Source: Bacillota bacterium
Lineage (GTDB): Bacteria > Bacillota > Bacilli > Paenibacillales > Paenibacillaceae
Assembly (NCBI GenBank): GCA_023433615.1
Contig: JAEZCJ010000220.1
Coordinates: forward strand, 1 to 29,084
Length of the DNA stretch: 29,084 nt
Direction: 5' to 3'
Shown: in pieces, positions 6,984 to 15,346 of the stretch
Layout of the letters: each line of letters starts with the position of its first letter
Position numbering within the stretch: the first letter of the stretch is position 1
The notes under the pieces: model-generated
Seen by the model: only the letters and a program-made list of their open reading frames with translations
Told to the model about the DNA's origin: nothing
Database searches by the model: none
Program-made: the position numbers and the translations under genes

Positions 6984-8528
6984 CTAGATCAAGCTCATCT
7001 TGTCGCGGCGGCCCGGCGATTGACGCTTGTCGATCAGACGGTTGAGCGCATCGACGTAAGCGCGCGCGCTAGCTTCGAGTATATCGGTGCTGAGGCCGCG
7101 GCCTTGCGCCGATACGTCGTTCTGCTTCAGCACGACATGCACTTCTCCGAGCGCATCCTTGCCGTGCGTAACCGACTTGATCGAATAATCTTCGAGCTCA
7201 ACAGCCTCGCCCGTCAGCGCATCGATTGCATTATAGATGGCATCGACAGAGCCGTTGCCCTCGGCACGCTGCTCCTTGACGCCTTCGCCGGCTACCTTGA
7301 CCGCGATAACCGCATGCGGGACGGATTGATTGCCGTAGCTAACCTGGATCGTCTCGAGCGCATACACTTCCGGCGTGTCGATCAGCTTCTCTTCCAGCAT
7401 CGCGCGAATGTCCTCATCGCCGACGTTCTTCTTCTTGTCCGCCAAGTCCTTGAACTTCGCGAATGCCGCGTTGACCGCTTCATCGTTCAATTCGTAGCCG
7501 AGGTCGATCAGCTTCTCGCGGAATGCATGGCGGCCCGAATGCTTGCCCAGCACAAGCTTCGACTCGACCAGACCGATCGTCTCGGGCGAGATGATCTCGT
7601 AGGTCGTCTTCTCCTTCAACATGCCGTCCTGATGAATGCCCGATTCATGCGCAAAAGCGTTCGCGCCGACGATCGCCTTATTCCCCGGTACGACCATGCC
7701 CGTCAGCTTGCTGACCAGCCGGCTCGTGCGGGCAATCTCCTTCAGGTTGAGCGTCGTACGTGCCTGGTAGAATTCCGCTCGCGTGTTCAATGCCAATGCG
7801 ACTTCCTCAAGCGCGGTATTGCCTGCGCGTTCGCCGATGCCGTTGATCGTGCCTTCGACTTGCTCGGCGCCGTTCTCGATGGCAGCGAGCGCATTGGCCG
7901 TTGCCATTCCGAGGTCGTCGTGGCAATGCGCGCTCAATTGAATCTTCTCGATCCCCGGCACATTCGTGCGGAGCGTCTTGAAGATGTTGCCGAATTCCGA
8001 AGGCGTCATGTAGCCGACCGTGTCCGGAATGTTGACGACCGTCGCGCCGGCACGAATCGCCATCGCCGTCACTTCGCACAGGAAGTCAAGCTCCGTCCGG
8101 CCCGCATCTTCCGGCGAGAATTCGATCTTGTCAAAATATTGCTTCGCGTACCGGATCGCCGCTTCGGCCGTCTCCAGAACTTGCTCCTTCTCCATGCGAA
8201 GCTTATGCTTCCGATGGATCGGGGACGTCGCCAAGAACAGATGAATGCACGGATCCTGCGCATCCTTCAGCGCTTCCCTTACCGCGTCGATATCTTGCGT
8301 GCGCGAGCGGGACAGCCCGATGACCGTCGCGTTCTTGATCGCTTTGGCGACCGCCGCGACGCCGGCCAGATCGCCCGGCGATGCCGCAGGGAATCCGGCT
8401 TCGATGCGATCGATGCCGAGTTTCTCGAGCTGGAGCGCGATTTCGACCTTCTCTTTCATATTCAAGTTGACCCCAGGCGACTGTTCGCCGTCCCGTAGAG
8501 TCGTATCGAACAAGTATATTTTACGCAT
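6984..8528 (-). CDS. leuA: 2-isopropylmalate synthase
   Basis: 514 residues from the ATG at 8528-8526, which has GGAGGTG five bases upstream; the longer frame to 8603 adds 25 residues unlike the family. It condenses acetyl-CoA with 2-oxoisovalerate, the first step of leucine synthesis. Motifs: LFDTTLRDGEQSPGVN at residues 6-21, the metal site SAHCHDDLGMATANAL near residue 203, and GIGERAGNTALEE. The C-terminal third (from about 390) is the LeuA regulatory domain where leucine binds, so feedback inhibition is expected. It lies between ilvC and leuB, with gaps of 160 and 167 bases. Confidence 0.97.
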   Translation of the reverse strand: MRKIYLFDTTLRDGEQSPGVNLNMKEKVEIALQLEKLGIDRIEAGFPAASPGDLAGVAAVAKAIKNATVIGLSRSRTQDIDAVREALKDAQDPCIHLFLATSPIHRKHKLRMEKEQVLETAEAAIRYAKQYFDKIEFSPEDAGRTELDFLCEVTAMAIRAGATVVNIPDTVGYMTPSEFGNIFKTLRTNVPGIEKIQLSAHCHDDLGMATANALAAIENGAEQVEGTINGIGERAGNTALEEVALALNTRAEFYQARTTLNLKEIARTSRLVSKLTGMVVPGNKAIVGANAFAHESGIHQDGMLKEKTTYEIISPETIGLVESKLVLGKHSGRHAFREKLIDLGYELNDEAVNAAFAKFKDLADKKKNVGDEDIRAMLEEKLIDTPEVYALETIQVSYGNQSVPHAVIAVKVAGEGVKEQRAEGNGSVDAIYNAIDALTGEAVELEDYSIKSVTHGKDALGEVHVVLKQNDVSAQGRGLSTDILEASARAYVDALNRLIDKRQSPGRRDKMSLI

Positions 8529-8609
8529 TGCTGCACCTCCATGACGTCTGCCTAGCCGATACCTTGACCCGCATGGAAGCGGAATATCCCGGACGAGACG
8601 CACGGTTCA

Positions 8610-8630
8610 GGCCATGCCTATAGCATGGCC
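8610..8630 (-). promoter_or_regulatory. Hairpin between ilvC and leuA
   Basis: GGCCATGC and GCATGGCC (8610-8630) form a perfect 8-bp stem with a 5-base loop, 58 bases after the ilvC stop. It has no T-run. It may be an RNA stability element inside the operon. Confidence 0.4.
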
Positions 8631-8688
8631 CGCCGTATCGCCCGTACCGGGATTCGTAAGTTCCGCTTGCCGATATGGTAGTCGATCC

Positions 8689-9681
<993 letters not shown>

Positions 9682-9709
9682 GAGAATGTAAGCCTCCTTT
9701 GAATTTGAA

Positions 9710-10022
9710 CCCTTTTGAGCGGGTGATCGAGGGGGAGAGTCCGGAAGGACTTGATCGCCTCGAATGCTTTTAATAGTGAGGCGCTGCGCTGCGCTGCGAA
9801 TCGCTCCTCTCCCTCCGCCTGCTGTTGAAGACGGGTTTCCCCCGATTCCACATAAGATGTGGAAACCCGTCTTCAAAGGCAGGACGTAAACTCTCCGGGA
9901 GAGGACGATTCTTCGCTGCGCTTCTCACGATCAAAACCTGCTTCGCTGCGCTCAAGCCTTCCGCGTGAAGTGTGGCAATAAGAGCACGAATCTCCCCGCT
10001 GGATAACCCGCTCAAAACGGGT
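9710..10022. mobile_element. MITE-like fold-back element between ilvN and ilvC
   Basis: About 313 bases bounded by imperfect terminal inverted repeats of about 29-31 bases: the left end begins CCCTTTTGAGCGGGTGATC (9710-9728), and the right end read on the other strand begins CCCGTTTTGAGCGGGTTATC (10022-10003). The centre has a perfect 16-bp inverted repeat (9825-9840 with 9861-9876) around a 20-base loop that has its own CCACAT/ATGTGG hairpin. A further imperfect stem pairs about 9776-9812 with 9896-9927. It holds no transposase or credible gene. No target-site duplication was clear. This organisation fits a non-autonomous mobile or dispersed repeat, or a large RNA structure inside the operon. 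Confidence 0.55.
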
Positions 10023-10042
10023 GTTGGACATATGTAGGGCCC

Positions 10043-10072
10043 GTCCTGTCGGCCGGTTGCGGCCGGCAGGAC
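10043..10072. repeat. GC-rich hairpin downstream of ilvN
   Basis: GTCCTGTCGGCC (10043-10054) pairs with GGCCGGCAGGAC (10061-10072), leaving one T-G wobble and a 6-base loop. It lies about 70 bases after the ilvN stop, just outside the fold-back element. There is no T-run on either strand, so it is not a clear terminator; it could cause partial termination or RNA processing between ilvN and ilvC. Confidence 0.45.
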
Positions 10073-10141
10073 AAATACGCCATTTACCATCTTACATCAT
10101 ATTGCCGAAGCTTGCATCTTCTAATAGCGATAACGGTCCGT

Positions 10142-10633
10142 TTATTTCAATGCTGCGTTGCCGCGCGTCATGGCGGTAACACCGGTACGGGACAGCTCGC
10201 GGATGCCATACGGCTTGAGCAGCTCGACCATCGCGTCGATCTTCTCGCTGTCGCCGACGACCTGCACGATCATCGTCGCCGTTCCGATGTCGACGACGGC
10301 CGCGCGGAACGTCTCGACTACGCCGAGAATTTCCGGCCGTGCCGCAGGTTCCGCGCTCACCTTGATGAGCGCGAGCTCGCGGCCGACCATCGGGTTGGCG
10401 CTGAGGTCGACGACCTTAATGACGTCGATGATTTTATATAGTTGCTTGCTGACTTGCTCGAGCGTCTTGTCGTCGCCGCTCGTCACGATGACCATCCGGG
10501 ACAAGCCCGGTTCTTCGCTTGTACCGACCGTAATGCTCTCGATATTGAAGCCGCGGCGTCCGAACAATCCGGACACGCGCTGCAGAACGCCGGGCTGATC
10601 GTTCACGAGAACGGCAATTGTATGCTTCTTCAT
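10142..10633 (-). CDS. ilvN: Acetolactate synthase small (regulatory) subunit
   Basis: 163 residues, also called ilvH. The N-terminal ACT domain begins KKHTIAVLVNDQPGVLQRVSGLFGRRGFNIESITVG, split here at residues 2-37, the typical valine-binding site of the small subunit. The C-terminal domain runs from about residue 85. It binds IlvB, raises its activity and confers feedback inhibition. Its ATG directly follows the ilvB stop (TAGATG), with GGGGGAT upstream, so the two are translationally coupled and probably made at matched levels. Confidence 0.96.
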   Translation of the reverse strand: MKKHTIAVLVNDQPGVLQRVSGLFGRRGFNIESITVGTSEEPGLSRMVIVTSGDDKTLEQVSKQLYKIIDVIKVVDLSANPMVGRELALIKVSAEPAARPEILGVVETFRAAVVDIGTATMIVQVVGDSEKIDAMVELLKPYGIRELSRTGVTAMTRGNAALK

Positions 10634-12376
10634 CTACGCATCCCCCAGTATCATGGCATCGATAGTGTTTCCTTGCGTTACCATCGGATACACGTTCTCG
10701 CCCTTCCGGACGACGAACTCGACGACAGCCGGTCCGTCATGCTTCAGCGCCTCTTCCCATGCTTGACGCGCCTCTTCCTTGTTCGAGGCACGGAAGCCCT
10801 TCACGCCGTACGCTTCCGCCAACTTCACGAAGTCCGGGCTGCCCGCAAGGTCGATATGGCTGTAGCGGTTGTCATAGATGATCTCCTGCCACTGCCGTAC
10901 CATCCCCAACACCTGGTTGTTAATGATCGCAACCTTGACCGGGATATTGTTGATCGCGCAGATCGCGAGCTCTTGCGCGCACATCTGCATGCCGCCGTCG
11001 CCGTTTATCGAGACGACCGTCCGATCCGGACAGGCCATCTGAGCGCCGATTGCGGACGGGAAGCCGAAGCCCATCGTGCCGAGGCCGCCGGAGGTTACCC
11101 ACGAACGCGGCTGGTTGAAGCGGTAGTACTGGGCTGCCCACATCTGATGCTGCCCGACGTCCGTCGTTACGATCGCCTCGCCTTTCGTCGTCTCGTGAAT
11201 CATCTCGATGACCCATTGAGGCTTCAGCTCAACGTCGGAATCCACGTAGCCGAGCGGAACATCCTTCTTCCAAGCCGCTACTTGAGCGCGCCATTCATCG
11301 GCCAGCTCCGCACGCTTGGCATCCTTATTGACCAGCTCCAGCACCGTCTTGATATCGCCGACGATCGGAATATCGGTCGGCACGTTCTTGCCGATCTCCG
11401 CCGGATCGATATCGATGTGCACGATCTTGGCGTGAGGCGCGAAGCCGTCCAGCTTCATCGTGACGCGGTCATCGAAGCGGGCGCCGATATTGATCAGGAG
11501 ATCCGCGCCTTGGATGGCTTTGTTCGCCGTGAACGTGCCGTGCATGCCTGGCATGCCTACCCATAGGTCATGCCCGCTCGGGAAGCCGCCTAAGCCGAGG
11601 AGCGTCGTCGTAATCGGAATCTCCGTCTTCTGCACGAATTCATACAGTTCTTCATGCCCGCCGGAGTAGACAACGCCGCCTCCTGCCAGAATGACAGGAC
11701 GCTCAGCTTCGGCAATCGCCTTGATCAGCTTGTCGATCTGATGCTTATTCGGCGTCACCGTCGGGTTATAGCCCCGAATGCTCACGTCCGTAACCGGCTT
11801 GAACAATGCTTTGGCAGCCGACACGTCCTTCGGAATATCGATCAGGACCGGACCTTTGCGGCCCGTGTTCGCGATATGGAACGCTTCGTGAATGATGCGC
11901 GGCAGCTCCGCGGCATCGCGTACGAGATAGCTATGTTTGGTAATCGGCATCGTGATGCCGATGATATCTGCTTCTTGGAACGCATCCGTGCCGATTGCGC
12001 TCTGCACGACGTTGCCCGTGATGACGACAAGCGGTACGGAATCCATATAAGCTGTAGCGATGCCCGTCACCAGATTCGTTGCCCCCGGACCGGATGTCGC
12101 GATACAGACGCCGACCTTGCCGCTAGCGCGTGCGTAACCGTCTGCCGCGTGAATGGCGCCTTGCTCGTGCCTCGTCAGCAAATGGTTGAAGTCCGAGAAT
12201 CCATGCATCGCGTCATAGATATACAATACCGCGCCGCCCGGATAGCCGAACACGCATTCCGCACCCTCCAACACCAAGCTGCGGAGCAGCATTTCCGAGC
12301 CTGTAATCACCTCGGGCTGCGACAGCTTATCCATGATTTCCTGCTTTGAACGTAACGTAGCATTTTGCGCGACCAT
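10634..12376 (-). CDS. ilvB: Acetolactate synthase large (catalytic) subunit
   Basis: 580 residues from the ATG at 12376-12374 with AAAGGAGG upstream; the open frame extends into the T-box leader but that part is not protein. It is a thiamine-diphosphate enzyme that joins two pyruvates to acetolactate, or pyruvate and 2-oxobutyrate to acetohydroxybutyrate. The N-terminal PYR domain has FGYPGGAVLYIYDAM and the catalytic Glu71 in RHEQGAIHAADGYARA. A central domain follows, and the C-terminal PP domain carries the ThDP/Mg motif from SINGDGGMQMCAQELA to the N in AIINNQVLGMVRQWQ. It is the first gene of the operon and is controlled by the T-box directly upstream. Confidence 0.97.
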   Translation of the reverse strand: MVAQNATLRSKQEIMDKLSQPEVITGSEMLLRSLVLEGAECVFGYPGGAVLYIYDAMHGFSDFNHLLTRHEQGAIHAADGYARASGKVGVCIATSGPGATNLVTGIATAYMDSVPLVVITGNVVQSAIGTDAFQEADIIGITMPITKHSYLVRDAAELPRIIHEAFHIANTGRKGPVLIDIPKDVSAAKALFKPVTDVSIRGYNPTVTPNKHQIDKLIKAIAEAERPVILAGGGVVYSGGHEELYEFVQKTEIPITTTLLGLGGFPSGHDLWVGMPGMHGTFTANKAIQGADLLINIGARFDDRVTMKLDGFAPHAKIVHIDIDPAEIGKNVPTDIPIVGDIKTVLELVNKDAKRAELADEWRAQVAAWKKDVPLGYVDSDVELKPQWVIEMIHETTKGEAIVTTDVGQHQMWAAQYYRFNQPRSWVTSGGLGTMGFGFPSAIGAQMACPDRTVVSINGDGGMQMCAQELAICAINNIPVKVAIINNQVLGMVRQWQEIIYDNRYSHIDLAGSPDFVKLAEAYGVKGFRASNKEEARQAWEEALKHDGPAVVEFVVRKGENVYPMVTQGNTIDAMILGDA

Positions 12377-12742
12377 ACGTTTTCCTCCTTTCTGATTGAA
12401 ACAAAAAAAGCCTTCCATCCCGTACACGTCGATCGTGTTCCGGGACGAAAGGCATTGGCTTCCGTGGTACCACCCAAATTTGTCATGCATCTCGCAATGC
12501 ACAACCTCGGCAGGTTACGGGCATTCTTGTTGCGCGCACAAGAAGAACCCTAACCTTCGGCACTGTAACGCTTGCCCTGCGATTACCCCTACTGCGCGTT
12601 GAGGCGTTTCGGGAGAACAGCTCCGAGGCGACTATCGTAGAAAAGGGATTTCGGCGACGGTCTCAGCATACTTCCGTCTGCTCTCTGAGCAAAAGAGCCC
12701 TTAACACTTTATCCTCATCATTGCTATTGACGTATAAACTTA
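12377..12742 (-). promoter_or_regulatory. T-box riboswitch leader of the ilv-leu operon
   Basis: Leader of about 365 bases. It contains a stem I region with AGAGAG and GCTG motifs (12680-12660), a stem III (GGTTAGGGTTCTTCTTGT paired with ACAAGAATGCCCGTAACC, about 12554-12512), and the conserved T-box GGGTGGTACCACGGA (12475-12461). The terminator follows before ilvB. UGGU in the T-box would pair with an ACCA 3' end, fitting tRNAs with discriminator A (Leu, Ile and Val all fit). By position before CGCCUCGGAG, the specifier looks like GUC (12632-12630, Val), but this needs folding to confirm. Uncharged tRNA would switch the operon on. Confidence 0.9.
12403..12453 (-). terminator. T-box regulated terminator before ilvB
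   Basis: GCCTTTCGTCCCGGAACACG pairs with CGTGTACGGGATGGAAGGC, followed by seven T's on the minus strand (12453-12403). The 5' arm lies just downstream of the T-box, so pairing of the T-box with uncharged tRNA can prevent terminator formation. Confidence 0.88.
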
Positions 12743-12748
12743 ACGCTT

Positions 12749-12777
12749 ATTATAAGCTTCGCGAACTCATTCGTCAA
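12749..12777 (-). promoter_or_regulatory. Promoter of the ilv-leu operon
   Basis: TTGACG (12777-12772), a 17-base spacer and TATAAT (12754-12749) on the minus strand, a nearly perfect SigA promoter. Transcription should start near 12742, giving a leader of about 365 bases. Confidence 0.88.
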
Positions 12778-12880
12778 TACTAATATGTCCGTCGACCCAA
12801 AAGTTATGTACATGATCCGCACGCCATTCTTTCCGTCGCAGCATAGAATACAGCAGCGCGCTTAACAGGGAGGGACTTCT

Positions 12881-13384
12881 ATGCCGAACATGATGATCCG
12901 CAGCTACCGCCCAAGGTTCGATCTGCCGACGATCGTCCGACTGATCCGTGAAGAGCTGGCCCCGCTGTCCGCTAACCCCGTACACAGGGACAGTCTGTCC
13001 AGACGCCGGATCGCCGAGCGGCTGGCGCGCGGCCCGGTCTACGTCGCAGCTGCCGGCAAAGCCGCGCCTCCGGAAGGCTTCATTCACGTTATGGTGATAC
13101 AAAGCATGCTTCAGATCGATATGCTTGCCGTATGTCCGGAGAGCAGAAGCCGCAGGCTTGGGACAAAACTCCTGGTGCAAGCTGAACATTACGGGGCAGC
13201 CCAAGGCTGTCATGCCGCCCGGCTATATGTAGATGAGGCCAATCATCGGGCGCACCGCTTCTACGCCCGATCCGGCTACCGCGTGACTCTTTATTTGCCC
13301 AAATTACGCTGTTACGAGATGATCAAGCCGTTATACGCTTACCAGAATCCGCCGTATCCGTACGGACTGCCGTATGCTCCATAG
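12881..13384 (+). CDS. GNAT-family N-acetyltransferase
   Basis: 167 residues with AGGGAGG seven bases before the ATG. The acetyl-CoA binding motif A is LQIDMLAVCPESRSRRLG followed by TKLLVQAE (about 88-113), with the R-x-x-G pyrophosphate loop in RSRRLG. Motif B is ARLYVDEANHRAHRFYARSGY, split at A103-Y124 roughly, the usual Asn-x-x-Ala-x-x-Phe-Tyr-x-x-x-Gly-Tyr pattern. The last 16 residues, rich in Tyr and Pro (YAYQNPPYPYGLPYAP), overlap antisense the Gly/Tyr-rich end of the convergent gene. The substrate cannot be told from sequence. The family call is firm. Confidence 0.85.
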   Translation: MPNMMIRSYRPRFDLPTIVRLIREELAPLSANPVHRDSLSRRRIAERLARGPVYVAAAGKAAPPEGFIHVMVIQSMLQIDMLAVCPESRSRRLGTKLLVQAEHYGAAQGCHAARLYVDEANHRAHRFYARSGYRVTLYLPKLRCYEMIKPLYAYQNPPYPYGLPYAP

Positions 13385-13635
13385 CCATACCCGCCGTACA
13401 GTCCGCCTCCAAACCCAAAGCCGAACGGACTTGTTCCGATTGCCAACAGATCGAATAATACCAACGGCAGAATGGCCTTCGTGCTGACCTTCTTCCCGCG
13501 GCCTTCGGGCTTGATATGAAGCTTCGTGCCTTGAATGCGCACGAGCTTGCCCGTTACGACAGAACCATCCTTGCGAACGGCGTAGACATGCTTGCCGACC
13601 AGCTTGCTGGCTTCCCGCTTCGTTACGCTGCGCAT
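13339..13635 (-). CDS. Small protein with Gly/Tyr-rich tail
   Basis: 98 residues from the ATG at 13635-13633, preceded by GGAGAGGGGGG; the longer frame to 13767 crosses a terminator hairpin and is rejected. Residues 1-55 form a basic beta-type domain (GKHVYAVRKDGSVVTGKLVRIQGTKLHI, split over about 14-41) that resembles a small Sm/SH3-like barrel. A hydrophobic stretch LPLVLFDLLAIG (about 61-72) follows, then a tail of Gly, Tyr and Phe ending YGSPYGYGGFW. Such tails occur in spore-coat and surface proteins, so a spore or envelope role is possible, but no named family was recognised. The last 46 bases overlap the acetyltransferase gene tail-to-tail. Confidence 0.65.
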   Translation of the reverse strand: MRSVTKREASKLVGKHVYAVRKDGSVVTGKLVRIQGTKLHIKPEGRGKKVSTKAILPLVLFDLLAIGTSPFGFGFGGGLYGGYGYGAYGSPYGYGGFW

Positions 13636-13749
13636 GCTGTTCCCCCCCTCTCCATGTCTATCACAAGTTATGCAAGAGAGAGTAGATTCGACCGTGCAAT
13701 CGCCTTGTCCGCCGTGAATTCCGCGTCCGTGCGCGCCCTTAGACGAACA

Positions 13750-13787
13750 GAGAGCCTGCCCCGGCAATCATGCAGGGTCAGGCTCTC
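13750..13787 (-). terminator. Hairpin after rplT
   Basis: GAGAGCCTG and CAGGCTCTC form a 9-bp stem (13750-13787), with further CCC/GGG pairing inside. It begins 16 bases after the rplT stop. The downstream T content is modest (TGTTCGTCT), so termination may be partial. Confidence 0.6.
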
Positions 13788-13802
13788 CTATTCAAGCGTA
13801 TG

Positions 13803-14162
13803 CTACGCGTTGACTTTCTCTTTGGCGATGCCAGCGAGCGAATTGAAAGCGCTGGAGTCGTTCACGGCCAGGTCAGCCAGCATTTTGCGGTTCACTTCTA
13901 CGCCAGCCAGTTTCAGGCCGTACATGAACTTGCTGTAGGACAGACCGTTCTGACGAGCTGCCGCGTTGATACGCGCAATCCACAGCTTGCGGAAGTCGCG
14001 CTTCCGTTGACGGCGGTCACGGTATGCGTAGAGCAGCGATTTCATCACTTGCTCTTTCGCGGTTTTGAATAATCTATGTTTGGAACCGAAGTAGCCTTTC
14101 GCTAGCTTCAAAATTCTTTTACGACGACGCGTGCGGACGAAGCCGCCTTTCACTCTTGCCAT
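13803..14162 (-). CDS. rplT: 50S ribosomal protein L20
   Basis: 119 residues, full length, beginning MARVKGGFVRTRRRKRILKL as in all bacterial L20 proteins. AGGAGG lies eight bases before the ATG. It binds 23S rRNA early in 50S assembly. In Firmicutes L20 also binds the infC leader to repress this operon by promoting premature termination, and such a leader is present at 14968-15180. Order infC-rpmI-rplT, 45 bases from rpmI. Confidence 0.98.
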   Translation of the reverse strand: MARVKGGFVRTRRRKRILKLAKGYFGSKHRLFKTAKEQVMKSLLYAYRDRRQRKRDFRKLWIARINAAARQNGLSYSKFMYGLKLAGVEVNRKMLADLAVNDSSAFNSLAGIAKEKVNA

Positions 14163-14207
14163 TGTATTAACCTCCTGTGGGATCTGCTAAATAATAGTAC
14201 GTAGTAA

Positions 14208-14408
14208 TTATTTGATTTGCGCGAGGCCTTGCTTCAGGCGTGCTACGTCGCCTGCAGCCATAAGCGGCTGGTTAGCGAGAACGCGCTTCTGGCGTCCGGA
14301 TTTGCCGGACAGCAAGTGGTTGCGGTAAGCCTTGTAACGCTTTACCTTGCCAGTGCCGGTAATTTTGAAACGGTCTTTCAAGCTGCTGTGCGTTTTCATC
14401 TTAGGCAT
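14208..14408 (-). CDS. rpmI: 50S ribosomal protein L35
   Basis: 66 residues, full length, starting MPKMKTHSSLKDRFKITGTG and with the usual HLLSGKSGRQKR core. GGAGG lies 10 bases before the ATG. It is the middle gene of the infC-rpmI-rplT operon, 43 bases downstream of infC. Confidence 0.98.
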   Translation of the reverse strand: MPKMKTHSSLKDRFKITGTGKVKRYKAYRNHLLSGKSGRQKRVLANQPLMAAGDVARLKQGLAQIK

Positions 14409-14451
14409 GGGAATTGTTCCTCCATCTTCTTATACTGATTATCTGTGACGC

Positions 14452-14967
14452 TTAGTTGGTCGTCTTCGGCGCAAGAATCATGATCATGCTCCGGCCTTCC
14501 AGCTTCGGCTGGCGTTCGACGACGCAGATCTCTGCGACTTCCTTCTGCAGACGATCGAGGATGCGCTGACCGATTGCCGCGTGCGTAATTTCGCGTCCGC
14601 GGAAACGAACCGATGCCTTCACTTTATCGCCTTCGCCAAGGAACTTCACGACGTTCTTGTACTTGACTTGATAGTCGTGCTCCTCGATGTTGGCGCGGAA
14701 CCACACTTCTTTCAGATCGACGATCTTCTGGTTCTTGCGTGCTTCCTTCTCTTTCTTCTGCTGCTCGTAACGGAATTTGCCGTAATCCATGATGCGGCAT
14801 ACCGGCGGTTTAGCCGTTGGAGCGACGTTCACCAGATCCATATTCGCGTCGATCGCCATTTGAAGCGCTTCGCGGAATGGCTTGATGCCGATTTGTTCGC
14901 CTTCAGGACCGACCAGGCGTACCTCTCTTGCCCGGATTTCGTCGTTGATTTGATGCTCTCTGCTAAT
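14452..14967 (-). CDS. infC: Translation initiation factor IF-3, AUU start
   Basis: 171 residues when read from ATT at 14967-14965. The frame before the first internal ATG (14859) encodes the conserved IF3 N-terminus: SREHQINDEIRAREVRLVG and PEGEQIGIKPFREALQMA. No ATG, GTG or TTG lies in frame upstream before a TGA five codons back, while GGAGGTG sits seven bases before the ATT. AUU starts are known for infC in E. coli and Bacillus relatives, where IF3 rejects its own non-standard start and so represses itself. The N-domain is about 1-80, then the lysine-rich linker (YEQQKKEKEARKNQK) and the C-domain that binds 30S. A call starting at 14859 would lose 36 residues. Confidence 0.93.
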   Translation of the reverse strand: MSREHQINDEIRAREVRLVGPEGEQIGIKPFREALQMAIDANMDLVNVAPTAKPPVCRIMDYGKFRYEQQKKEKEARKNQKIVDLKEVWFRANIEEHDYQVKYKNVVKFLGEGDKVKASVRFRGREITHAAIGQRILDRLQKEVAEICVVERQPKLEGRSMIMILAPKTTN

Positions 14968-15180
14968 AACCTTCCACCTCCATCAAGGGTTACTTCCAAT
15001 AACCTGATCTAATTAAAAAATGCGGGCCGCATAAGGGCCCGCATTCCAATACCATTGTCATCGGCGCTTCGCTCGCGAAGCAGCCTACATGAAATAGTAG
15101 CGAACCAGCCGGCGGAACCGGTCAGGTGAGAAGCGGGTGCTTCTGCTTGTGCTAATGATTACCGTTTGAACAACACTTGA
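14968..15180 (-). promoter_or_regulatory. infC leader, probable L20-binding attenuator
   Basis: A leader of about 210 bases separates the infC promoter from the ATT start. It contains several potential stems, e.g. CTTCGCGAGCGAAG (15080-15067), and ends in an intrinsic terminator. This matches the position and layout of the Bacillus infC-rpmI-rplT leader that L20 controls. The L20-binding fold itself was not checked base by base. Confidence 0.7.
15015..15044 (-). terminator. Leader terminator upstream of infC
   Basis: AATGCGGGCC, loop CTTATGC, GGCCCGCATT followed by TTTTT on the minus strand, about 50 bases before the infC start. It is expected to be the attenuation site. Confidence 0.85.
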
Positions 15181-15182
15181 GA

Positions 15183-15211
15183 ATTATAGCACGGCTCCCC
15201 GAGCAAGTCAA
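15183..15211 (-). promoter_or_regulatory. Promoter of infC-rpmI-rplT
   Basis: TTGACT (15211-15206), a 17-base spacer and TATAAT (15188-15183) on the minus strand; a strong SigA-type promoter. The 135 bases between it and the stop of the glycosyltransferase at 15347 hold no other feature that I can support. Confidence 0.88.
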
Positions 15212-15346
15212 CAATCGATCCTTAACATTTACAAGGCCGGTTGTCAGCGCCTCAAGCGCATCCGAAGGAAACGCACATCGGAAGCATATGCTTTGCGCCA
15301 GCGTTCAAGATTCGATGTCGAATACGTTTCTCGAGCCGCATCGCGG

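Noticed and set aside
7020..8498. A 492-codon plus-strand frame opposite leuA
   Set aside because: It is an Arg/Asp/Leu-rich shadow of a firmly identified leuA gene, a common effect in GC-rich coding DNA.
9770..10090. A 106-codon minus-strand frame between ilvN and ilvC
   Set aside because: It lies inside and beside the fold-back element, has no ribosome binding site and looks like translated repeat DNA. The in-frame extension of ilvC to 9876 is rejected for the same reason.
13636..13767. Longer start for the Gly/Tyr-tailed protein at 13767
   Set aside because: The extension runs through the rplT terminator hairpin and lacks a ribosome binding site, while ATG 13635 has a strong one.
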